DNA of 5,804 nucleotides from Pseudofrankia asymbiotica (GTDB lineage Bacteria; Actinomycetota; Actinomycetes; Frankiales; Frankiaceae), in the NCBI RefSeq assembly GCF_001983105.1, contig NZ_MOMC01000116.1, forward strand, positions 2,498 through 8,301, written 5' to 3'. Positions within the stretch are counted from its first letter, which is position 1; each line of letters opens with the position of its first letter. Below are positions 1 to 5,690 of the stretch, piece after piece. The notes below the pieces were generated by a model. It saw only the letters and a program-made list of their open reading frames with translations. It had not been told where the DNA came from and did no database searches. A program made the translations under genes and the position numbers.

Positions 1-91
1 CCGCTTGATCGAACAGCGAAACCGCAGGTCACGCACCCGAATCAAGTTTCGGCACCGTACAGGGCGCCGACGGGCTTGGTGGCGGACGGGT
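1..91. other. Intergenic stretch downstream of the permease pseudogene; no gene recognised
   Basis: This stretch follows the permease stop codon on the minus strand and runs off the window. I see no convincing coding frame, tRNA or strong terminator. A weak hairpin is present at 37-52 (5-bp arms CCGAA/TTCGG around a 6-nt loop). The first 60 bases are less GC-rich than the coding DNA beside them. Confidence 0.5.
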
Positions 92-324
92 CTACTCGGT
101 ACGCAGGCCGTCGGGCCGCATTAGCCGCCATAGGACCGGCAAGCTCGCCACCGTGACCCCGAGGACGACCACGGCGGTGGTGGCCGAGACGGTGGCGATG
201 TTTACCCAGTCGAGCTCCGGTGACCGGTGCACCATGCGCAGCAGCGCGCTGCCGAGCCCGACGCCGACCCCGATCGCCAACCCCAAGCCGAGCAACATTG
301 GCACGGCTGTCTGCCACAGCACAG

Positions 325-344
325 AGAGCGCCAGAGCGCCAGAG
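325..344. repeat. 2.5-copy tandem 8-bp repeat causing the permease frameshift
   Basis: The unit AGAGCGCC occurs perfectly at 325-332 and 333-340, followed by a half copy AGAG at 341-344. Read on the minus strand, the gene encodes GTRRGTLAL and then leaves frame. Removing one unit gives GTRRGTLALSVLWQTAV, which matches the usual lead-in to an FtsX C-terminal helix. The simplest reading is slipped-strand duplication from an ancestral 1.5-copy site. Confidence 0.85.
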
Positions 345-1909
345 TGCCCCGGCGGGTGCCAAAGGCGACCAGCACGGCCAGCACCCGGCGGCGCTCGCGC
401 AGCTGCTCGACCGTCGTCACCAGCAGGCTCGCCCCGATCAGCCCCAACACCAGGACCGTGCCGACATACAGCGCCGTGCGGATCTGCGGGAACCGCGGGT
501 CGAGCACGACCTCGCCGTAGGTGGACACGTTCGCCAGCGGGTCGGCGTCGGCGATGGCGCCGCGCAGCCGGTCGATGACGTCGGCCGCCCCTGGTGGGAC
601 GTCGGCGAACGCGGTCGGCCGCAGCGCGTCGACGACCTTGGCGGGGACGGCGCCCGGGGTCGCGAGCACGCCCTGGAACATCGGTTCGGTGCTGGCGGCC
701 TCGGCCGCCCCTGGCGGCACCGTCCACTGGGACTCCGCGACGGGGTCGCCGGGGGTCGCTGACGGGTCGCCGACGACGAGGCGCACTCCGGGCCCGGCCA
801 GGACTGCCGACCCGGACGACAACACGGCGAGGGTTGCCGGGTCGGCGAGCTGGGCGGCGTCCACGACCGCGGTCACCGGCGGCGCAGCCGGCGGGACGTT
901 CGCGCCGGCTCCCTTGGGGACGGAGTGGGTGAGGAAGACGTCCCCGTCCGCGCATGCGGCGAGGTCGGCGAGCTCGCGCAGCGTCGCGCAGTCCGCGACG
1001 ATCAGCGTCGCGCCCAGCCTGCGCTGGGGATCGCCGCCGACAGGGTCGACCGAGCTCACATAGCCCTGGGCGAAGACCCGCGCGGTCGCCCCTGTACCGG
1101 CGGCCGAGATCGCCTGGGCCAGCGTCGACGTGTCCAGGCCGCTGGTCGAGCCCTCGATCAGCATCCGAGCCAGGCCGTCGTCGGTAAGGACCGCGCGCTG
1201 GACAAAGGCCTTCTCGGCGACGGCGAACACCATCTGCAAGGCGATCGCGCCTGCCACAGCCACCGACACGGCGGCGACCGCGCGCACCGCCGAAGCGTTG
1301 TCGAGCTGCAGCCGGCGCACCGCGAGCTGCCAGGAGGTCGGCCCAGCGCCGAGGCGGCGGACCCCCGCCTCGACGGCCCATGGCAGCAGCACTGTCACCC
1401 CGAGCAGCGTGAGCACCATCCCGGTGCCCAGCTGGGCCTGGCGCATCAGACCGAAGTCGTCGTTCGCGTCGAGCGGCAGGACCAGCGCGAGCCCGACGAC
1501 CGGCAGCACCAGCCGCCACCACAACCGCCGCCGGGCCGGCACGGCCCGGCGGACCACGCCCAACGGCTCGATGACGACACGGCGCAGCAAGATCACGGTG
1601 AGCGCGACCGCGCTCACCGGCACCGCGGCCAGCACCAGCGCCCCAAGCACCGGCGAAGGGCGGACGTCGGCGGTGAACACGCTCGCGCCGAACAGCGTGA
1701 AGTGCCCGACCAGCGCACGGCCGGCGGCGAACAGCGCCGCCCCGGCGGCGCAGCCCGCCAGCGCACTCACCAGCGCCCCGCCCGCGGCGACCAGCCGCGC
1801 CATCGCCGGGTCGGCGCCGAGCAGCCGCACCGCGGCCAGCTGCCGGTCGCGCGCCTCGCCGCCGAACCGGACCGCCGCCGCCGTGAACGCCCCGATGGGC
1901 AGTAGCAGC

Positions 1910-1924
1910 ACGACGACGACGACG
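1910..1924. repeat. (ACG)5 trinucleotide run inside the permease
   Basis: Five perfect ACG units on the plus strand are read on the minus strand as a run of valine codons within the second hydrophobic segment of the permease (LMIVVVVVLLLPIG). Being a trinucleotide repeat, any length change would keep the frame. It is most likely a by-product of valine codon choice. Confidence 0.6.
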
Positions 1925-2606
1925 ATCATCAATATCACCAGCTCGACCGGCATCGGCATGAAGTTGACCGGCCCGCCGAAGCCAACGATGCGGATCGTTT
2001 CCGAGACTTCGGCGGTCCGCAGCTCGGTCTCGGCTGGGGCACCGATGTAGACGTACAGCTCGTTCGGACCCGACAGCCCCTCGCCGCCGATCGTGCCAAC
2101 CCGCTCGTAGGGCAGCCGCCGCGCGGCCTCGGACCCGTCGCCCGCCGAGCCGAGCAGCCGGGCGAGCGCCGGGGACACGACCATCTCGCCAGGCCCGGGC
2201 AACGCGGACACCCCCGGCGGAAGCGGCGGGTGCGCGCCGTCCGGCCGCAGCACGTAGCCGTCGACCTGGTGGCCCCGGATCTCGGCGTGGAAGCCGCGCA
2301 GCATCATCGTGGTGTCGCTGGGCCCGGAGACACCCGCCCAGTCCCACGACCGCGCTTCCCGGCGGCCGTCGCGGGCGTCGAGGATCGCGGGCAGCGCCGT
2401 GGCGACGAGCAGCAGCGCGACCCCGAGGCCGACCCCGAGGCCGGTCATCGCCACCCGCAGCCACGCCGTCGGCCCGCCCGCGAGCATGAGCCGCGCGCCG
2501 AGGAGCAACTGCGCCAGCGGCCCTGCGCCCCCGGGCCGACCGCCGCCGGCCCGGGACGGCTCGCCCGGCGCGGGCGCGGACGGCCGCGTGGTCACCCCCA
2601 GGGCAG

Positions 2607-3050
2607 TCATCCGGCCGGCGCCTGGGTACGGCCGTCACGGACGATGACCTCGCGGTCGGAGTATGCGGCGACGCGGGCGTCGTGGGTGACCAGGACGACC
2701 GCGGCAGACGTCTCCCGAGCGGCCTGGGTGAGCAGGCCCATCACCTGCTCGCCGTTGAGCGAGTCCAGCGCCCCGGTCGGCTCGTCGGCGAAGATGGCCT
2801 TCGGCTCGGTGGCCAGCGCCCGGGCGACGGCGACCCGCTGACCCTGGCCTCCGGACACCTCGCCGGGCCGCTGGCCCGCGACGTCGGCGACGCCGAGGCG
2901 CTCGAGCTGGCCGAGCGCGCGCCGCTGTGCCTCGCGCCGACGGATGCCAGCCAGCCGCAGCGGCAGGGCGACGTTCTCGGCGCACGTCAACTCGGGCACG
3001 AGCTGGCCGAACTGGAAGACGAAGCCGAACTCGGCCCGGCGCAGAGCGCT
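2607..3050 (-). pseudogene. ABC transporter ATPase remnant (LolD/MacB type), 5'-truncated
   Basis: This is the C-terminal two thirds of the ATP-binding subunit that would power the adjacent permease. Recognisable family sequence begins at about SALRRAEFGFVFQFGQLVPEL, which includes the Q-loop glutamine. It continues with ENVALPLRLAG, the signature VSGGQGQRVAVARAL, the Walker B/D-loop KAIFADEPTGALDS, the H-loop VLVTHD, and a typical end REVIVRDGRTQAPAG. About 148 residues remain. Family members are usually ~225-260 residues and carry Walker A (GxSGSGKS/T) near residue 40, which is absent here. The frame stays open upstream to 3230, but that part is the neighbouring acetyltransferase gene read in the wrong frame. 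A terminator hairpin lies just upstream and no promoter is seen, so the remnant is probably neither transcribed nor able to bind ATP. The stop TGA overlaps the permease start as ATGA. Confidence 0.88.
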
Positions 3051-3062
3051 GCGCCCCGCTCG

Positions 3063-3097
3063 CCCGCCTCGCCCGACGCCGGTCCGGGCGAGGCGGG
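3063..3097 (-). terminator. Perfect 13-bp-stem hairpin, probable terminator of the acetyltransferase operon
   Basis: The arms CCCGCCTCGCCCG (3063-3075) and CGGGCGAGGCGGG (3085-3097) are exactly complementary around a 9-nt loop. The hairpin starts 6 nt past the TAG stop of the YvbK-like acetyltransferase. No T-run follows on the minus strand, which is common for stem-only terminators in high-GC actinobacteria. It also marks the edge of the truncated ATPase. Confidence 0.75.
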
Positions 3098-3103
3098 ATG
3101 GCG

Positions 3104-3598
3104 CTACCGCAGGGACCGGTCCAGCCAGACGCGGTCGCGCAGCTCGATGCCGTCGATGACGATGCCGGCGTCGTAGCCGGTGGCCTCCGTGAACGCGTCC
3201 CGCTCGATCGAGCGCATCCGGAAGCCGCACCGCTGGTAGAAGCGCAGGTTGTCGACGTCGGCCGCCGCGGTCGCGACGAGCAGCGTCGTCACCGGTTCGT
3301 CCGCGAGCCGGTCGACGAGTGACGTGATCAGCGCCCGGCCGATGCCGCGTCCCTGGTGGGAGGTCAGCACCGCCATGTTCTTGATCTCGATCTGGTCGGT
3401 CCGGGCCGTCGGCACGGCCTGCAGGTGGCCCACGACCTGCTCGTCGATCAGCGCGACGAGGACCCGGCCCTCGTCGAGGTAGGCGTCGAGCGCGGCCGAC
3501 GAGTCCTCGGCCAGCTCGAACGACGCCCGCAGCGCGCGCCGGTCTCCCTCGTACGGCTGGACCCGCGGGTGGACCGCGACGGACGACGGGCCGGTCAT
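3104..3598 (-). CDS. GNAT-family N-acetyltransferase, YvbK-like
   Basis: This is a predicted cytoplasmic acetyl-CoA-dependent N-acetyltransferase of 164 residues, a typical single-domain GNAT length. A strand pair near residues 46-62 (RVLVALIDEQVVGHLQAVP) is followed by IEIKNMAVLTSHQGRGIGRAL. The pyrophosphate-binding loop is Q82-G-R-G85-I-G87. The C-terminal NLRFYQRCGF carries Y121, the usual general-acid position. The tail (RSIERDAFTEATGYD...IDGIELRDRVWLDRSL) resembles the C-terminus of Bacillus YvbK-type proteins as I remember them. The acceptor substrate is unknown. The ATG at 3596-3598 overlaps the upstream stop as ATGA. It is preceded at a 5-nt spacing by a strong Shine-Dalgarno AAGGAG (3604-3609 on the complement), which fixes the start. 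It forms an operon with the 302-aa acetyltransferase upstream and ends before a strong hairpin. Confidence 0.9.
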   Translation of the reverse strand: MTGPSSVAVHPRVQPYEGDRRALRASFELAEDSSAALDAYLDEGRVLVALIDEQVVGHLQAVPTARTDQIEIKNMAVLTSHQGRGIGRALITSLVDRLADEPVTTLLVATAAADVDNLRFYQRCGFRMRSIERDAFTEATGYDAGIVIDGIELRDRVWLDRSLR

Positions 3599-4503
3599 GT
3601 CAGCTCCTTCACGAGGATGGCACGGGTGTAGAGCAGCTCGAACCCGCTGCGCTGCACGTTCTGCTGGGACCGGGAGGCCGGCTGCGTCGTGACGACGGCC
3701 AGGTCGCAGCCGGCGGCCGCGGCGGCGGCGAGCCGGGCGGCCACGAGCGCGGTGTGGATGCCCCGTCGGCGATGGGCCGGGGCGGTCGCCGCACCGCCGA
3801 GCTGCAGAAGACCGCCCGTGATCCGGTGGCTGGCGCCGCCGGCGAGGACGCCGCCGCGCAGCGCGCTGTACCGCACCATCCCGGTCGCGGCCGTGAGGTC
3901 GTGCATCGCGCCGATCGCGACGTCGCGCGGGAACTCCTCGTGCGAGGGGAGCCCCTGGGTGTCCGGTTCGAGGATGCCGTCGGCGACGACGTCGAGCCAG
4001 TCGTCCAGCTCGTCCGGCCCGCTCGTCCGGATCTCGACGCCTTCGGGCAGGTCCCGGACGCGCTCGTCGCCCAGCGGGCGGCCGAGCACGTTCTCGAACG
4101 ACACCAGCCGGTAGCCGCGCTCCGTCAGGACCGCGCCGATCTCGGCGTCGACGAGATGCGGAAGCTCGACCTGCACCGGCGAGCCGTGGGCGGCGAACGC
4201 GCGCTCGACCTCGTCGAGGTCGCCGGCGCTCGGCACGCCGCCGAAGCCGAGCCCGGCGACCTTGTTGAACGGCGACTCCGGCTCGGCGTAGCTGGCGACG
4301 CCCCCGGCCACCTTCATCACGAAGCCGGCCGTGTCGGCTCGCCGGCGCCGGGCGGCGGCGCAGGCCTCGGCCATCAGCTGTGCCTCCGCGCGCTCGATGC
4401 GCTCGGCGAGCGGGCCGTCGCAGAACAGTGGCGATCGGCCGCCGGCGGGGCTCGGCGACGCCGCGTCGGCCGCGAGACTGGGGGTGTGCTGCATCGTGGT
4501 CAT
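3595..4503 (-). CDS. GNAT-family acetyltransferase with long N-terminal domain
   Basis: This 302-residue protein has its clear GNAT fold at the C-terminus. GGLLQLGGAATAPAHRRRGIHTALVAARLAAA (about 230-260) holds the acetyl-CoA loop, and CDLAVVTTQPASRSQQNVQRSGFELLYTRAILVK closes the domain. The loop reads R245-R-R-G248-I-H250, so the last small residue of the usual R/QxxGxG/A is histidine. The N-terminal half (helical EQ/A-rich segment ~30-55, then ESPFNKVAGLGFGG near 76-89 and VELPHLVDAEIGAVLTERGYRLVSFENVLGRPL) looks like a degenerate first GNAT-like half, as in two-lobed acetyltransferases. That assignment is inference. The substrate is unknown. Two start codons, ATG 4501-4503 and ATG 4492-4494, are possible, and neither has a clear Shine-Dalgarno. 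The gene diverges from the sigma-factor gene and is coupled by ATGA to the second acetyltransferase, so the two are likely co-expressed. Confidence 0.85.
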   Translation of the reverse strand: MTTMQHTPSLAADAASPSPAGGRSPLFCDGPLAERIERAEAQLMAEACAAARRRRADTAGFVMKVAGGVASYAEPESPFNKVAGLGFGGVPSAGDLDEVERAFAAHGSPVQVELPHLVDAEIGAVLTERGYRLVSFENVLGRPLGDERVRDLPEGVEIRTSGPDELDDWLDVVADGILEPDTQGLPSHEEFPRDVAIGAMHDLTAATGMVRYSALRGGVLAGGASHRITGGLLQLGGAATAPAHRRRGIHTALVAARLAAAAAAGCDLAVVTTQPASRSQQNVQRSGFELLYTRAILVKELT

Positions 4504-4600
4504 ACGGGTTCAGTGCACCGGGCCGGCCGGACGTTACAGTGCCGCGTCGGCGTGGGATGGCGGGTTTGAGGCCGGCGACGGTACCGCCTAGGTTCGGTTC
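4504..4600. promoter_or_regulatory. Divergent intergenic region between the acetyltransferase operon and the sigma/anti-sigma operon
   Basis: These 97 bp must carry the promoters of both operons. The plus-strand promoter is convincing and is listed separately. For the minus strand, the best -10 candidate is TAACGT (complement of 4531-4536), about 28 nt before ATG 4503, but no good -35 is seen 17-18 bp upstream. An 8-bp palindrome CGGTACCG lies at 4579-4586 and GGCCGGCC lies near 4521-4528. In GC-rich DNA either could be chance. Confidence 0.55.
4566..4594 (+). promoter_or_regulatory. Housekeeping-type promoter giving a probably leaderless sigma-factor mRNA
   Basis: The -35 element TTGAGG (4566-4571) and the -10 element TAGGTT (4589-4594) are separated by exactly 17 bp and match the actinobacterial principal-sigma pattern TTGACn/TAnnnT well. 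The -10 ends 6 nt before the GTG at 4601, so the G of the start codon falls where transcription would begin. No Shine-Dalgarno precedes this GTG, as expected for a leaderless mRNA. An 8-bp palindrome, CGGTACCG, sits within the spacer. Confidence 0.7.
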
Positions 4601-5293
4601 GTGGACGTTCGACAGTCCGGTCGGGCCGGGGCCGCCCCCGGTGCGGCAGCCGACGACGGCGACGGCGCCCTCGTGCGGGAGCTGCGCGCCGGCGACGAGC
4701 GGGTGTTCGCGGAGCTGGTCGACCGGATGACGCCGGCGATGCTGGCGATCGCGGCCGGATACGTGCCCGGCCGGTCCGTCGCCGAGGAGGTCGTGCAGGA
4801 GGCGTGGCTCGCGGTGCTGACTGGTCTCGACCGGTTCGAGGGCAGGTCGAGCCTGCGGACCTGGGTGTTCGGCATCGTCGTCAACGTCGCTCGGCGCCGG
4901 GGAGCCCGGGAACGGCGCAGCGTCCCGTTCAGCGACGCCTTCGCCTTCGCCGGCGAGGCCGGGGACGAGGTGGGGCCGACGGTCGACCCGGGCCGGTTCC
5001 GTGGCCGCGACGACGAGTGGCCGGGGCACTGGGCGAGCCCTCCCCGGCCGTGGGACCTGCCCGAGTCGGCCCTGCTGGCCGGGGAGGTACGCGACCGGCT
5101 GCGCGCGGCCCTGGACGTGTTGCCACCGCGGCAGCGCATGGTCGTGCACCTGCGCGACGTGCAGGGCCTCGCCGCCGACGAGGTCTGCGCGGTGCTCGGC
5201 ATCGAGCCGGGCAACCAGCGGGTGCTGCTGCACCGGGGCCGGGCCCGGCTCCGTCAGGCGCTGGAGGACTACCTGAACGGGGACCGAGCGTGA
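4601..5293 (+). CDS. ECF-type RNA polymerase sigma factor
   Basis: This 230-residue sigma-70-family group 4 (ECF) factor would direct RNA polymerase to a specific stress or signal regulon. The sigma-2 domain spans about residues 24-100: ALVRELRAGDERVFAELVDRM, then VAEEVVQEAWLAVL (-10 recognition helix) and SLRTWVFGIVVNVARRR. The sigma-4 domain spans about 160-226: LDVLPPRQRMVVHLRDVQGLAADEVCAVLGIEPGNQRVLLHRGRARLRQAL, with its helix-turn-helix near 190-212. The ~55-residue linker is long for an ECF and carries a Trp/Pro-rich DEWPGHWASPPRPWDLPE. There is no C-terminal extension. The GTG start at 4601 is chosen because the domain needs it, no earlier start fits, and a promoter is placed for leaderless initiation. 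The stop TGA overlaps the next gene's GTG (GTGA), coupling it to its anti-sigma partner. Confidence 0.95.
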   Translation: MDVRQSGRAGAAPGAAADDGDGALVRELRAGDERVFAELVDRMTPAMLAIAAGYVPGRSVAEEVVQEAWLAVLTGLDRFEGRSSLRTWVFGIVVNVARRRGARERRSVPFSDAFAFAGEAGDEVGPTVDPGRFRGRDDEWPGHWASPPRPWDLPESALLAGEVRDRLRAALDVLPPRQRMVVHLRDVQGLAADEVCAVLGIEPGNQRVLLHRGRARLRQALEDYLNGDRA

Positions 5294-5553
5294 CCGACGG
5301 CCTGGACATCGACTGCGACGAGCTGGTCGAGATCGTCACGGACTATCTCGACGGGGCGCTGGACGCCGGCACCCACCGCCGGGTCAGCGAGCACCTCGCG
5401 CAGTGCGACGGCTGCGCGACCTACGTCGAACAGATGCTGGAGACCGCGCGGATCGCCGGCACGCTGCGGGCGCAGGAGCTGCGGCCGGACATGCGTGAAC
5501 GGCTGCTCGGGGCGTTCCGGGGATGGAAGGCGGCCGGCACCCCGCCCGGCTGA
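5290..5553 (+). CDS. Zinc-finger anti-sigma factor (zf-HC2 type), soluble
   Basis: This short 87-residue protein is predicted to bind and hold inactive the sigma factor encoded directly upstream. The N-terminal part has the zinc-binding anti-sigma layout: C9, H35, C39 and C42 (C-x25-H-x3-C-x2-C) in DCDELVEIVTDYLDGAL...SEHLAQCDGCATYVEQM. The rest is a short helix-rich tail (ARIAGTLRAQELRPDMRERLLGAFRGW) with no hydrophobic span, so the protein should stay in the cytoplasm. Some members of this class release their sigma on thiol oxidation or zinc loss. Whether this one does is inference. The GTG at 5290-5292 overlaps the sigma stop codon as GTGA, with a fair Shine-Dalgarno GGGGA at 5279-5283, 6 nt before the start. 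The same frame is open far upstream inside the sigma gene, but that part is not protein-like. Confidence 0.92.
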   Translation: MTDGLDIDCDELVEIVTDYLDGALDAGTHRRVSEHLAQCDGCATYVEQMLETARIAGTLRAQELRPDMRERLLGAFRGWKAAGTPPG

Positions 5554-5554
5554 C

Positions 5555-5570
5555 CCGGCCCGGAGGCCGG
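5555..5570 (+). terminator. Short GC hairpin just after the anti-sigma stop
   Basis: The sequence CCGGCC-CGGA-GGCCGG forms a perfect 6-bp stem with a tetraloop, beginning 2 nt after the TGA at 5551-5553. It has no T-run and could serve as a first terminator or 3'-end stabiliser. In DNA this rich in G and C, such a stem could also arise by chance. Confidence 0.4.
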
Positions 5571-5586
5571 CACGGCCGCCCACCTG

Positions 5587-5606
5587 CCCCGGCCCGGGGG
5601 CCGGGG
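5587..5606 (+). terminator. Second GC hairpin downstream of the sigma/anti-sigma operon
   Basis: The arms CCCCGGCCC (5587-5595) and GGGCCGGGG (5598-5606) are perfectly complementary. The real loop would be slightly larger than the 2 nt between them. It lies 34 nt after the anti-sigma stop and lacks a T-run. Together with the hairpin at 5555-5570 it makes a plausible tandem terminator. Confidence 0.5.
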
Positions 5607-5690
5607 GCCGGTTCGCCGCACGCCTGACCCTGGTAGCCCCAGCGGTGGACCTGTCCGTGGTCGGCCTGCTTATCTGGACTAAAGTTTGGG

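Larger units (their letters stand above)
92..2610 (-). pseudogene. FtsX/MacB-type ABC transporter permease, frameshifted near the 3' end
   Basis: This encodes an inner-membrane permease with two FtsX domains, the type that pairs with a LolD/MacB-like ATPase to move lipids, peptides or other hydrophobic substrates. The substrate cannot be read from the sequence. As it stands, the frame from ATG 2610 runs 802 residues to a TAA at 202-204, but its last ~35 residues are Cys/Trp/Arg/Ser-rich and unlike a permease. The proper C-terminus lies in another frame and ends at TAG 92-94. It contains SVLWQTAVPMLLGLG and a last hydrophobic segment before RLMRPDGLRTE. Deleting one copy of a tandem 8-bp repeat at 325-340 joins the frames exactly into 836 residues. 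Hydrophobic segments lie near residues 50-77, 227-255, 280-305, 326-350, 370-388, 400-420, 448-470 and 718-745, plus two in the restored tail, giving about ten. The start overlaps the ATPase stop as ATGA, with no Shine-Dalgarno visible, so translation was probably coupled. Confidence 0.88.

Noticed and set aside
37..52. Hairpin CCGAA/TTCGG downstream of the permease as a terminator
   Set aside because: A 5-bp stem with no T-run is too weak to support.
320..350. Programmed ribosomal frameshifting to make the full permease
   Set aside because: No slippery heptamer or obvious stimulatory structure is present, and a simple 8-bp duplication explains the break exactly.
925..2050. Long plus-strand open frames opposite the permease
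   Set aside because: They are rich in Arg, Pro, His, Gln, Ser and Thr with no domain features, as expected from the antisense of a GC-biased gene. The minus-strand frame has clear membrane segments.
2230..3176. Plus-strand open frames opposite the ATPase and permease start
   Set aside because: They are shadows of the minus-strand ABC genes, which carry recognisable motifs.
3051..3230. N-terminal extension of the ATPase fragment up to an ATG at 3230
   Set aside because: These ~60 residues are Arg/Pro/His-rich, lack any Walker A, and are the 3' end of the acetyltransferase gene plus its terminator read in another frame.
4531..4536. TAACGT as the -10 of the acetyltransferase operon
   Set aside because: There is no matching -35 at a suitable distance and no Shine-Dalgarno to support the resulting leader. 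It is kept only as a candidate within the intergenic entry.
3104..5233. A 709-codon open frame on the minus strand spanning the short acetyltransferase and the region to its right
   Set aside because: Only the last 164 residues are protein-like. The rest is the other acetyltransferase in a wrong frame and the antisense of the sigma gene. The strong Shine-Dalgarno before 3598 fixes the true start.
4804..5289. Upstream extension of the anti-sigma frame
   Set aside because: This part lies inside the sigma gene in another frame and is Arg/Gly/Pro-rich. The GTG at 5290 with GTGA overlap and a Shine-Dalgarno is the sensible start.
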